Shown here: in pieces, positions 53,367 to 64,000 of the stretch
Position numbering within the stretch: the stretch's first letter is position 1
How the letters are laid out: each line of letters begins with the position of its first letter
Assembly: GCA_018340375.1 (NCBI GenBank)
Contig: JAFFJZ010000004.1
Span: 26,634,001 to 26,698,000, forward strand
DNA: 64,000 nucleotides
Origin: Gonatopus flavifemur
Lineage: Eukaryota; Arthropoda; Insecta; Hymenoptera; Dryinidae
Direction: 5' to 3'
Translations under genes and position numbers: made by a program
Notes under the pieces: generated by a model
What the model saw: only the letters and a program-made list of their open reading frames with translations
The model's database searches: none
Told to the model about the DNA's origin: nothing

Positions 53367-53577
53367 CCCTTTATATGTATAGTTATTGATAAATAAATTG
53401 ACATTGTATTATACATCCTTGATCTTCATGAATTCAACCTTCATCTCACTTTCCTTTCCTCTTAGTCCATGCATAAAAAACCCTCTATTTTAGTCAGAAA
53501 GGGAATTTCATAAATTTCAATTCTGATTTATGTCAACGGAAAGGTATTCCGTTCAGACGGAATCCCTGGACGTGACA

Positions 53578-54680
53578 AATGCTAGTGGAAATTTTTTTCC
53601 ATATATTGTTACTGTCATGAGATCACTATTGGGAAAACAAGTTACAACTGAATTATTGCGTTCAATCACTCTGAACCTCAAACATTTTAGTATCAACAAG
53701 ATGTGAATGGACAACACAATTTGGCAAAAAATCGAAATCGAAAAAAATTTCAATTGTGCATTCCTAATTGAAGAGGATTTAACAATTTTCTGGCCATATG
53801 CGTCAGATGTTTGAACAATAGAAAACTTGAAGAATTTCAATTTCTTTCGATTATTTTGATTTTTTTCTACGAAATGAAGGAAATCGTAGGACCTGTGACA
53901 TAATATATAATACAATCGAGGATAGAGATTGGATGGGGTCATCAATTTCCCATTCTTGATATTGAAGGATTCCATTTAGTTTCGTCTCCAAGAATTCTGA
54001 ATGTTGCCACTCCGTTTTTTGATTTGTTTTCGTGTGCATATTATAAGTCTTCTAATGATATTGAAATAGGTGGAGCTTTTTTGTCAATTACTGTACAGTT
54101 ACAGTATTTGGGAGGTCTGATTGTCCTTTTTGATTGATAATAATGTGTACAATTGTAGAAATGTTACACGAGTTGGATGGTCGTTACAAACTGCTGCTTG
54201 TCTGATTGAGCCGAAAACTTTCTGCAACATACTGAACAAAATATGTTGAAATTAGTTGCATGTCACTTGTCATGACTGTTCTTTTATTTCAACTTGTTCT
54301 GTAGTGATTTAATTCGATCTCATCCCTTTATGAATTCCATCTCCAGTAAAAATCACTCTAGTCATTGGTGTAGGCCTCTTAAGGCCTTGTGATAGCCTAG
54401 AGAATCATTGGAATGATTTCTGTTAGTAGAATCATCGTATATGAATTCGCATCACAATTTCAGAGTTTTTCAATGGAATTCAGGGATCCTCATCAACAAA
54501 AAAATAGTCTCTACGAATTTTTCAGCGATGAAGCAGCAGAAGCTGTCAGTGAAATTCGAAAGAATTATAAAAATAAGACTGAATCCACCAATAAATTGTG
54601 AAAGGTGTGATGATGTTAAGGAAGTCCACGTTTTTAACAGAATTTGTCTGTGTTTGATGTTATGTAAAACAATCTCATGA
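53578..54680. other. no gene recognised
   Basis: Low-complexity and unsupported frames only (minus 53975-53553, 140 codons, hydrophobic; plus 54413-54680 in two overlapping frames). No domain or splice evidence. Confidence 0.35.
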
Positions 54681-54689
54681 TTCGTAAAT

Positions 54690-54957
54690 TTGAAAACAGG
54701 AATACCTGTGAACGCGCCTCTGAATTATCCTCATCCACTTTGCCTGTTAACAGATATTGAGAACTAAATTCATCCTTCATATGAAGGTATGAGCTAATAG
54801 TCGATTGTAGAGATGTTCTCAACCCTCCAGATGTCTCCTCAGTTAACAATTCGTATGCAGGTGTATATCCATTTGCAACGGCGGATTCCCATTGATTGAG
54901 CCACTCCAGCGGCTCTTCCAGAATCTGTAAATTATGTAGCTTCATAATCATAATCAT
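54690..54957 (-). pseudogene. P-element/THAP9-type transposase fragment
   Basis: The minus frame contains LEEPLEWLNQWESAVANGYT, LLTEETSGGLRTSLQSTISS and SSQYLLTGKVDEDNSEARSQ. These correspond to the C-terminal region of P/THAP9-type transposases (the T..GLR.SLQST and YLLTGK..QD..E..F segments). The expected QD and FG residues have changed and the frame stops shortly afterwards, so it is a decayed fragment of about 85 residues. Confidence 0.65.
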
Positions 54958-55092
54958 GAACCATCAATTTCATCTTTATTCATAAGGGTTCAATAGAAGA
55001 ATTTTTGTTGAAAATCAAGGCATGTTACGTAAGTTGATATTCTACTGCGTCTTAAGAATCATTATTATTATAACACCGTTGTGAAATGTCAA

Positions 55093-56109
55093 CCCATTAA
55101 CGCCCAAGCGCCTCGATTTTGTGTCAACTTTTCGACGCGATTATTTGTAATGTTATCGTCTTTGAAAAAATTCAGTTTCCACATATTTTGGCGTGAAATT
55201 TTATGCTATTTCAGGATCCGTGGTCAAAATTATGATTTGACTTCTAGGAAAAAAGATGTGGCCGATTTAAACTCAAAAAACGTGAAAGTTGGAAGAAAAA
55301 AAATTTCTTGATTTTTTTTCATAATGTTATCGCCAATAATTTGTGCTCTCATTATGGACAAAGGTGGACAAAATGCTCCAGGTTTGAGAGGAAGTTTTTG
55401 TGATCGGAGTGAAATCGCTTTTTTTTACAAAATGGTGGCAATAACGTAAAAATTTCATGAAAAACATTACTTATTCTTTTTCTCGAAAACTATGGACTTA
55501 ATCAAAAAATTCGAAGGAACAATAATGTCTTATGATTAGTGGAGGAATACTCAAAAATTTTCCCAAATATTTTTGACCCGTTTCTGAAAAATCAGATTTT
55601 CCGAATTTTCGAAAAAATCTAAACTGTCTCAAAAAATTCTAAAAAAATTTGTGAGCGTTCCTTGACTGATTCTAAGACACTTTTGTTTTCATAAACTTCT
55701 CGATAAAATCTAGTTTTCGAGAAAAGAAATAAGTAATGTTTTTCATGAAATTTTCACATTATTGCCACCATTTTGTAAAAAAACGCGATTCCACTTCGAT
55801 AACAAGAATCTCCTTCTAAACCTGAAGCATTTTGTTCACGTCTGTCCATAATTAGAGCACAAATTATTGGCGTTAACATTATGAAAAAAAATCAAGAAAA
55901 TTTTTTTTTCCAATTTTCACGTTTCTTGAGTTTAAATCGGCCATATCTCTTTTCCTAGAAGTCTAATCATAATTTTGATCACAGATCCTGGAACAGCATA
56001 AAATTTCACGCCAAAATATGTGAGAACTGAATTTTTTCAAAGACGATAACATTACAAATAATCGCGTCGAAAAGTTGACACAAAATCGAGGCGCTTGGGC
56101 GTTAATGGG
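55093..56109. mobile_element. 1 kb foldback element with CCC...GGG ends at TTAA
   Basis: The two halves are inverted copies over essentially the whole 1017 bp: CCCATTAACGCCCAAGCGCC at the left and its inverse to 56109, with matching interior blocks (GTCAACTTTTCGACGCGATT, TTTAAATCGGCC, ATTTTGGCGTGAAATTTTA). TTAA follows on the right (56110-56113); TCAA precedes on the left (55089-55092), one change from TTAA. CCC ends next to TTAA indicate a piggyBac-class non-autonomous element. Confidence 0.75.
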
Positions 56110-56648
56110 TTAATGAATCTAAATAAAACTACATCGATCCTATTTCAAATAAATACATCACCCACCTGAATTCTTGGGTTTTACCTGATTTGATGCTCTA
56201 TTCTGTTGGTTGATTAACAAAGTTTTTATGATTGATTGGAACGAAATTTCGTTATCAGTTATGGAGAAACTTTTATTTAGTTTTCAGGCACACATCGGTA
56301 TACGTAGTATACCAGCCCGGAGTGCCTATTGTACCCAACATCGTACACTCTGACCGTACCTTCTAAACTATTTGAGTGATCCAGTTGGAAGTCGGATAGT
56401 TTTGCATTTCATGTAATACTGATTGATAACCCGCAGAGTTGCTGTATGTATGTCTGTCTGTCGGCAGTCTGTTTGTGGTCGGGATAACCCTGGACCAAGT
56501 GGACCAAATGGACTGAAGTTTATAGGAAACCTTCTTCAAACCCTTCCCAAGGACCGTTCAATTTTTACTGACATCGGACGAGTTCTTCTATTTTTTCATA
56601 TTTTTTTCTCAAAAAATAGGTAATCTCGGAGAAAATTTTCTCCGCATG

Positions 56649-57956
56649 CACTGTAAGAAAAAAACTGGAAATTTACTGTGCACCTGGACTGAAAATTTCC
56701 AGTGTTAGTACTGGAATATGGATATTCCATTACATGTACAGGGATTTTGTCGGTACGGTGCTGCAAATTTACCAAGCATAACTGAAAATTCAGTCCTTGT
56801 ACTGGAATTTCCAAGTTTGAGATCGTGTACTGAAATTTTGCCATGCGTTCACAAAAATTTTACTGGCTCGTACTACAATTTTACAGTTCTTGCATCAGGA
56901 AAAAGTATCCCCTCAATAAGGATTTGGGAAAAATTTCGAGGTTAGACAAAAAAACCAAATCGTTGGTATACTGGAATTATACAGGTTTTGAACTGCAATT
57001 TTCAGGTTGTGTGATAGAATTTTCCAGTTACTATGCAATTGAATTATACAGGTTTTGAACTGCGATTTCCAGGTCGTGTGATGGAATTTTCCAATTGCCA
57101 TGCAATGGAATTTTCCAGTTATCCTGGAATTGAATCACTGTTGCACTGAGATTTCCCACTTCTATCAGACTTCGTCATTTCTGGCAAGAAAAATTCCAAG
57201 TCTTTATATTCAAATTGTCCTGATTGAGATTTTGCATAATAATTGTAATTGTAGCAAATGAAATCGATATATGAGGTTTTTCGAAGATTTCTTCCTTTGT
57301 GTATCCTAAATATGAAGCACACAGTAAAAAATAAGACTTCCTTTCACCCTTAATATCAGCTTATTTGAAGATGCAGACACAACTAGCCCTATTTCAGCTG
57401 GAAGTAAGCATCCAAAACAAATGCCAACACAATGGAAAATACTGAATTTCAGTTAAGTTTTCAAGTGAGATGCAGCCACTTCCATTCGGACTTCTGCACA
57501 GTGCATATGTAGTAACTCAAGCTAGCCTCCCAACATGTCGCGCTACAGCTCATCGGTTAGGTCTCAGGTTTCAGTTGGCAGGCAGGTAGAAAAGTGTAGG
57601 TTCAAATTCCGTGGGGGAGATATGATTTTCTGTCCATCCATATGAATGATCAAGTTTCTCAATCATCTTGAAATACAAGGATCGTGCAAAATCACTTTGT
57701 GTGGGTAATTTTTTTTTCAATTTTCATGAATATTTTCAGCATGAATTTTCTAATACATGTCCTGGAAAAGTCCAGTTTGTGTACTAAAAAATTCCAATAC
57801 TGAGGCTCAGAAAAATTTCCAGTTTGGATGCTGGAATTACATAACATTTGTACTGAATTTTTGCAGTACAAATGTGCTAAAAGTTTCCGGGACATGTAAA
57901 GGTTAATTGCTTCCAGTACATGTACTGGAATTTTCCGGTGAAATTATTTTACAGTG
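56649..57956. mobile_element. CACTG-ended MITE with ACTGGAAATTTCCAGT motif array, with nested SINE
   Basis: Ends CACTGTAAGAAAAAAACTGG (56649) and ATTATTTTACAGTG (to 57956), TG on both sides (56647-56648, 57957-57958). The outer parts (56660-57130 and 57760-57950) consist largely of iterated TACTGGAAATTTCCAGT palindromes. The middle (57140-57750) lacks the motif and contains a tRNA-like SINE, so it is probably a later insertion. Confidence 0.72.
57538..57612 (+). repeat. tRNA-derived SINE-like segment
   Basis: GCTACAGCTCATCGGTTAGG resembles an A box and GGTTCAAATTCC (57599-57610) a B box of RNA polymerase III promoters, about 50 nt apart. A cloverleaf cannot be completed (no matching acceptor stem), so this is a tRNA-derived SINE head rather than a tRNA gene. 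Confidence 0.5.
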
Positions 57957-58029
57957 TGTATACGAGTACATATATACATAAAAGTCGTTTTCTCCGCAAG
58001 CTTTGAATATTCGTTACTCTGGCTTGAAT

Positions 58030-58490
58030 CAACGGATTATTATGAAAAATGGGTTCTAGGGGTTTTTCGAGGGTGCTGAATCCGGATCTGCAGTCAGTAA
58101 ACGAATTCAAAATGGTGAATCCAATACGGCGGACGTGAATCTAGTGACTTCCGCATTTGTGAACAGATTCATAGGAGAAATGGTTTTGAGGGGTTTCCGA
58201 GGGTGCTGAAACCGAATCTGACGCCAAAAATGAATTCAAGATAACGAATCCAATAAAGCGGACGTGAATTCAGTCATTTTCGCATTTGTGGACAAATTCA
58301 TATGAAACATAGTTTCTAGGGGTTTTCGAGGGTGCTGTAACCGAATCTGCAGTCAGAAAACGAATTCAAGGTGGTGGATATCATATGGTGGAGGTGAATC
58401 CAGTCCATTTGAAATTTGTGGACAGATTCATATGGAACATAGGTTCTGTAGGTTTTCGGGGGGACTTAATCCAAATCTGGGATCAAATGT
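58030..58490. repeat. tandem satellite, ~128 bp unit, about 3.5 copies
   Basis: Four successive copies of TAGGGGTTTTCGAGGGTGCTG ... CGAATTCAAGATGGTGAATCC ... GGCGGACGTGAATTCAGTC ... GTGGACAGATTCATATG, with 75-85% similarity by eye; the last copy is degenerate. Short insect satellite array. Confidence 0.8.
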
Positions 58491-58499
58491 TCAAAACGA

Positions 58500-61480
58500 G
58501 GGAGAGTTTTGATCTTCCCTTGTAAGCTTTCTTGTATCCGAACACTCCTCAAAAGCTGGTCGATGTGATGACAACTCCATTCCAGTGAGAGAATTCACAA
58601 GTGGAGAAAGTAGTTGTTGAAAGAAATCAAGCGTGAAAATATTCCAATTCATTCCCATATCATGCCCAGATCACTCTTTGTTACGCTCAATTGACTGTCA
58701 GCTCACGCTCTCGTCGCACTTCCACGCTACATTTTTCCTATGACAGCTGTCCAAATTCCGCAGTTCTTTAGGAACATTTTTATAAATCATTTGAACATGG
58801 TATGAAGAATGGTAGGCAATCAGTTTAAAGTTTTCACATTGAGATTGAAAATTTTAAATACGCGAGAAAAGTTATTTTCCACATGAGGTTTTATACTTAA
58901 ACGTCACGTGGACCTCATACTCCAGCGTATACACGACTTGAGCGGCGTACAAGAGTCAAGTGTTTCTTCGCTCTCGTCTTCGTCGTTAACTTCGACAGTC
59001 CTCCTACAAGAAGAAGGGTGTGTCGAAGCCAACCTAACAAACGAATCTGTGTTCACCTAATTGCACTTTTCGTTGGTACATGTGAGGCCCACACATGCTG
59101 ATGATCCCATAATGGCCGCAACTGGCATTGCGTTACGTGGGAACCATAGGGAATCATTAGATAAAAAGTGAATTCTGATATTGAGATGTAAACAGTTGAA
59201 ACAAAGCGAGTTTTTATCTGAAAGAATTTCGTGGAACCTCATATGATGGATGGACAGAGTTGTTGAACAATATGCACTACCTTGATATTTGATGATTTGA
59301 ATCTTATTCTATGAGAATTATTTAATTTGTGTTGGAAACGAATTTTGTTGATAATGAATGATCATGATATTCTGCCAATTACATATAAATTTTCACTACT
59401 TTCCTCTCATATTGACTCTGATATGGGAAAGAATTGATTACGAAATTGTTATCTGATACCTAACTGAGAATAATCAATCAATGACTAATTATATTCTGAG
59501 GAGATAGACCGTGAATCTCATCATAATCTAAGCTCAACCTTCTGTACGATTGTACTAATCATGACGAGTAGGATGGATTGCGTTGATCGTTGTGTACAGA
59601 GAATAGCAGAAAACAAGTAGTTTACAATAGGTGATAGTATTCGGAAAGATTACTCCATTGAATTACAGATGTGAGAAACAGTTAGAACTTTGAAAGTGAA
59701 GAGAATGGTTTTCATGGTTTACAGCATTCCTTGACTGCCCGTCACAATGCTTGACTGTTAGAAGCACTTGTTATTCACACTCGTTTTCGAGTCAAAACAT
59801 TGAAACTCACAATAAAAAAAACACCGTATTTTTTAAGAGAAAGTGAAGGAAGAATTGGAATAATAGCTTCGTATGCGTGTGATTGACACGTATACGGAAG
59901 TTTCATTGTGTGAATAGTAGAGGGGCTGATTTTTCGGCCCACACCGTCTTTTCTGGCATCACAGGGCGACATCTTATGACCGTGCTGTTGGCAATAGCCA
60001 TCGAATTGAGATTTTCCAGAAAACTCCCAACATACTTTCCTCGACGCTCCCCACATCCCTCTTACTGAATTAGAAAATGCCCTTGATACTTTTTCTCACA
60101 GAATGTATTTGCGCGTGATTTCTGCCGTTGAGTGGGGAACAATTGATTGTATTAACAATTTTACCAATGCCATAATTCTCGATTATATTTCAATTTTCTA
60201 TACACATTGCGAGATATATAGTAAAAATTTCAGAAAGGTTAGTTAATTATCCACCGGAATACAGTGGGTTGAAGCGAGAAATACATTGAAACATAATCAT
60301 AGGAAAAAGTTTGTTTTTAATGTTCATTCATCAAAATATGAAACAAATAATTGATTCTTTTCCATAAAAAGTGATAAAAATATGAAATTCTTTTGTTTGG
60401 GAAGTTTTCTACCTATTCCATTTTTGTGATATAGGAACGAAAATATCCAATACATTCTTGATGGAAATACCGCCATGGAAACGATAGGAATCATCAAAGC
60501 ATTTAATATTTTCTTCGTTTATATATCATTCATGTACACGAGCACATGATATGTTGAAAATTTCACGCACGAATTGTCATAAATGGTCCTAGAAGCAGAG
60601 TAACATGCACCTTCTTCAGTAGGGTTCCAAGTATTTCATAATCTTATTCACTGATCTACGAGAAACGCTCCTGTGTGAGAGGCATGGTTGAAAACCCCAT
60701 GATCTTGAGATATGATTGATTGGAAAGAACAACAGAAACATGAAGCAGTTCACATGCGAAGTATAAATAATTCTACACTTACATTCAGTAGAACCTATTT
60801 AAAGAACCACGAATTTTAGGTAAGTGTACATACAAAAGTGCCGAATCCATAGTTGAGAACAAAGGCATGTTTTGATACCTGAATGCCCAAATATACATAC
60901 GCGTAGTACACAAGGACAATACAACGTGCGAAACTGATTATGGTAAAACTTCAATATTCTCCGCTTTGTGGAGGATTATTTGACATTCTTATATTTGGAA
61001 TTGAATTTTCATGATGTTATCTAATAAAAAATCCATTTAACGTATTCATAATTCCTTCGATGTTTTTCTGTTATCTCTATTACGTCCAGAGAATCTTGTG
61101 TTGAGATGTATCGGAAAGGGAACACTCCTCCAACAACCAAAGAGAAGGTTGGTGACTTTCCTTCAAATTCAGAATTTCCTACTTCTATGTCCAAGACGAG
61201 GACAGGGAGGAACGAAAAATGAGAAGAGGCGGTTCAAATGATGACACTGAATTATTATTGATCCAAATTCACTAAACTACTTTGGCTAACTGATTGCATA
61301 AGGAATGAAATTAAACCAGAATTACAATGGTTTGAATAAAATAAAAATTGAAATAAAAAGAAAAAACGGAATTCATTTATGAAAAAAAATAACGATTTTG
61401 TGAGAATTTAAGCATTGTTTTATAAATTTGAAGAAATACTATCCCAGGATTGGCGAATCGTGTACAAAAATCTATATATA
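58500..61480. other. no gene recognised over 3 kb
   Basis: No frame beyond chance length, no conserved motif and no clear inverted ends. The minus frame 60056-59775 (93 codons; SRKVCWEFSGKSQFDGYCQQ) is slightly GC-richer than its surroundings but unsupported. The stretch may hold regulatory or untranslated sequence that cannot be recognised by eye. Confidence 0.4.
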
Positions 61481-61484
61481 TAGG

Positions 61485-62400
61485 TACATATATATGAGGG
61501 TGTTTAAAAAAAAAATTGTTTTCGAGTGAAGGGTCTTAAAGTCTTCATTCCGACCCCAAACTGAACCTCCTGCAACCTGGGGTCCCTAGCTTTAGATGTA
61601 GAGGTCGCTCAATCGAGTTGTATATTGCGATTTTGCTGCCAGTCTGAAAAACCACTTAAAGTGGGGAATTCAGGAATTTTGTGTTCATAATCTACTACAG
61701 GTCGTAATTTTCGACCGATTTTGATGATTTTTCTTTAGAATGCTCAGAATTAAATTCTTAAGAGAACTGTTGTTCCACATTTTTCAGTCCCTCCTTAATT
61801 TTTTCAATAAATGTACAAATAGTGTGAAAAAATCTTCAATTTGAGGTATTTGAGCTTGTATCTTCCGAAAAAGTCTTGGGATAAAGTTACCATACAGCAA
61901 GATTATCACAAGTGTGCTCATTAGACATGAATAGTTCGAATAATTACGAATTTAATAATTATAAACAATTTTATAAACAATTTTCATTAAAACATCAGAT
62001 TATCTCAATCACTCAAATACCGAGTAGGTATGTCTTAATCGTATACATGAAATATCATAAGAAATTTAGGATGAAAAAAAATTAAAAATAGAATTTCATC
62101 TCGGATTTCAACTTACTCGTCCGTGTTAAGTCGGACTTGTGGGAAGATTGCAACTTCAAAGTTGAGAAAAAATACTTCAGTAGAAGGGTAACTGGTCTGT
62201 TGATTTGAAGAAATGAGAATGTGTCTCCTCAGGGCTTGCCTCGTTCTTTTATATGTTGAGTGTAGGGGCAATTCGAGCATTTTAGTGCGGACTTGATCCT
62301 CTGTACAAAAAATATAGAATATTTTCTTCTACAGCTTTTCCTCATCTCCTACCATTCCTCCAGCCTCACATACAATACACAATGTTTCTGATTTCAAGAA
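61485..62400. other. unclassified transposon-flank-like sequence
   Basis: 61495-61850 (GAGGGTGTTTAAAAAAAAAATTG ... GACCGATTTTGATGATTTTT) has the texture of insect transposon untranslated ends, but no second end or coding part is present. The remainder up to the mariner is AT-rich. Confidence 0.3.
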
Positions 62401-62403
62401 ATA

Positions 62404-63337
62404 ACACGTCGTTCAATAAGTCCCGAGACTAACAACGAAAACAACATTTTTTGTTCAAAAATCATTCTTATTTATCAATATAATCTCCTCTTAGAGTGAT
62501 ACAATCTTTCCAACGCCTTTCCAACATCCCTATACCATGTTTATAGGAAGATTTATCCTTTGCTTCAGAATAAACTTCAGTTTCGGCAATGACCTCTTCA
62601 TTCGAGCTAAACTTTTTTCCCCGGAGCATTTTTCCGAGATCAGCAAACAGCCAGTATTTGCTGGGGACCTTTTTCCAGGTAGTCAATGAAGATCACGCCA
62701 TGTGTATCTCAAAAAGCAGATGCTATGACTTTGCCAGTAGACTGCTGCGGTTTTGGACGCTTCGGGCGGCTATCGCCAGCCATGCTCCACTCAGATGATT
62801 GCCGATTCGACTCCGGAGTGAAATGATGTATCAATGTGTCATCCATGGTCACGTATCGATGCAAGAAATCCTTTTTATTGCGAGTAAATAGCGAATAAAT
62901 CGTCGACTCATTGCTGTTTTTGTTCCACTGAAAGCAATTGCGGTACCCACTTGGAGAAAACTTTTTTCACGCTCAATTTTTCATGAAGGATTGTAAATAC
63001 GCTTCCAGATGATATCTGTGTGATTTCTGCAATCTCACGGTTGGTTTGGATGGAGAGGAGTCCGGGTAACGGTTTTCAAGCCATTGCTGGGCTTTTATGG
63101 TGTTTTTACCCATTAAAAAACAATGTTTTATCAACACGCGAAACTCGCTTTTTTCCATTCTTCAAACAGATTACAAAGTGACTTTACTCTAACCTCGATA
63201 ACTCTGCTGTTTGCGGTCCGATCGACGTGAAATTTTTACACGTTTCATGTGAAGGTTCGTAATCTAGGGAAACGTGGCCAGTTTGGTCCTACTAGCACCA
63301 TCTCTGGGTTAGTCTCGAGACTCATTACACGATGTGT
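62404..63337 (-). pseudogene. internally deleted mariner, 934 bp, both ends present
   Basis: Ends ACACGTCGTTCAATAAGTC (62404) and its inverse ...CTCATTACACGATGTGT (to 63337) are flanked by TA. Minus-strand remnants: 63158-62973 encodes the N-terminus MEKSEFRVLIKHCFLMGKNT and then loses frame; 62686-62468 encodes the C-terminus (YWLFADLGKMLRGKKFSSNE, LERRWKDCITLRGDYIDK). The sequence between, with the DDD core, is reduced and scrambled. A non-autonomous deletion derivative. Confidence 0.85.
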
Positions 63338-63339
63338 TA

Positions 63340-64000
63340 TTACTTGAGATCATATAAACATTTGGTACCTTTGGTCGCGGACAATTTTCAAAGGCGTAAG
63401 GATTTGGATGATTGAGATTCCGTTCCTTCTGTAGGAAGCTGAGTTATATTCCTTTGAAAATTCTCAATAATTGTATGAATGATTCGATTTTACAAAAGAG
63501 TTGACCGAATAATTATATCATGTAATATTTTCCTCAGGTAGGAGGAGGAGTGAGCACCATTATCGATGTGGAAGACGAAAACTTCTTAAGTATGGAAGCT
63601 TCCAGGAAAAGCTTTCAATGAATCATAAAATTTTGCAAAAGATTTACTAAATAAATTGAAATCCTTCCCTATGTGGGGTTAAACTTCACATAAGTATCAC
63701 ACCTCTAAGAATATAAGCATGAACCTTATAAAAATTCTATTGAAAGAAATTAATTTTTGAAAAGGGAAGGAAAACAAATTGTTCTACAAGTTCATATCCA
63801 TCATTACTATTTCTTGGAAACTATCGAATAGTTTTAGTCACTCGATCACGTGATCAGTTCGTGTTAAGCAGTAGGAAACGTAAGGATTGTCTCATGTTTC
63901 ATGAGCAATGAAGCTCTGTTTGTTGGTTACTTCCCCTATCGTGCTGCGTTTATATTATAAGAGAGTTTTTTAAATTGAAGCAATGGGGTATACTATAACT
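63340..64000. other. no gene recognised
   Basis: AT-rich sequence to the window end without a credible frame or repeat structure. Confidence 0.4.

Larger units (their letters stand above)
46370..53577. mobile_element. 7.2 kb element with TGTCACGTCCAG inverted ends
   Basis: TGTCACGTCCAG at 46370 and its exact inverse CTGGACGTGACA to 53577. The ends resemble the TGTTACGT/ACGTTACA ends at 13530 and 16630. No target duplication directly adjoins them; CTAGT occurs 4 bp outside both ends (46361-46365, 53582-53586), which could be a duplication if four terminal bases have diverged. The ends do not form direct repeats, so this is not an LTR pair. Contents: plus-strand spliced exons 46616-47525, a ~163 bp repeat array (47.94-49.07 kb), further plus exons near 49076-49180 and 49262, the minus-strand gene 49300-50390, a second ~163 bp array (50.87-52.04 kb) and a plus-strand gene at 52895-53366 with AATAAA near 53390. 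No transposase found. Confidence 0.55.

Noticed and set aside
46370..53577. LTR retrotransposon or integrated virus
   Set aside because: The ends are inverted, not direct long repeats; no polymerase, protease, integrase or capsid-like frame is present. TG...CA-style ends alone are not enough.
53553..53975. 140-codon minus frame overlapping the right end of the 7.2 kb element
   Set aside because: Non-homologous, hydrophobic, crosses the proposed element boundary, no splice or start support.
57538..57612. tRNA gene
   Set aside because: A and B box-like motifs are present but acceptor and anticodon stems cannot be formed; the same holds for 10930-11045.
63540..63660. Possible exon near GTAGGAGGAGGAGTGAG
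   Set aside because: Short open stretch with no acceptor/donor pair that fits.

Overview
The window looks like AT-rich nuclear DNA from an insect. Reasons: several mariner-type transposons, pogo/Tigger-, hAT-, P/THAP- and piggyBac-class remnants, spliced genes with GTAAGT/TTTCAG sites, and TATA boxes followed by TCAGT initiators. A hymenopteran such as a wasp is my best guess, but nothing in the sequence proves the order. I found no gene I can assign with confidence to a conserved host function. Almost everything recognisable is mobile DNA, much of it nested.

Layout. 1-5 kb: mariner fragments and two palindrome-rich non-autonomous elements. 7-13 kb (minus): a dead pogo/Tigger-like element with a C-terminal PHD-type finger, split by several insertions, one carrying a 0.9 kb inverted duplication of an exon. 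13-19 kb: an inverted partner of that region, interrupted by a 3.1 kb element (TGTTACGT...ACGTTACA ends, CTAC target duplication) with small genes, then a decayed three-exon gene fragment that is the likely source of the duplicated exon. 19.8-21 kb: a decayed mariner. 22-24 kb: an integrase-associated cysteine-motif gene. 24.7-25.5 kb: a GC-rich island with a good core promoter. 27-30 kb: a broken Plavaka/CACTA-like transposase gene. 31.8-34.3 kb: a hAT transposase interrupted by an intact 1294 bp mariner. 34.8-36.4 kb: unidentified exons. 38.3-40.7 kb: a multi-exon transposase-like gene cut by another mariner. 41.9-43.9 kb: an intact DD41D Tc1/mariner-superfamily element. 54.7-58.5 kb: P/THAP fragment, piggyBac-type foldback, palindrome-rich element with a tRNA-like SINE, and a satellite. 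62.4-63.3 kb: an internally deleted mariner.

The most unusual part is 45.1-53.6 kb. A TATA/initiator promoter is followed by fifteen short hairpins with a near-constant loop and co-varying stems. Directly after it lies a 7.2 kb segment bounded by TGTCACGTCCAG inverted ends. It contains a series of well-formed plus-strand splice sites, two arrays of a ~163 bp unit with the same period, a minus-strand spliced gene whose start codon lies in a 24-nt micro-exon, and a third small cysteine-motif gene. The 49.3, 52.9 and 14.1 kb genes share an architecture (helical, charged N-terminus; CxxC-type C-terminus; last-exon acceptor in the same phase), so I propose they are one gene family carried by TGTNACGT-ended elements. 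A second pattern is a group of at least seven short elements with CAC(T/G/C)G ends, exact 2-bp target duplications and a private palindromic motif repeated inside each.
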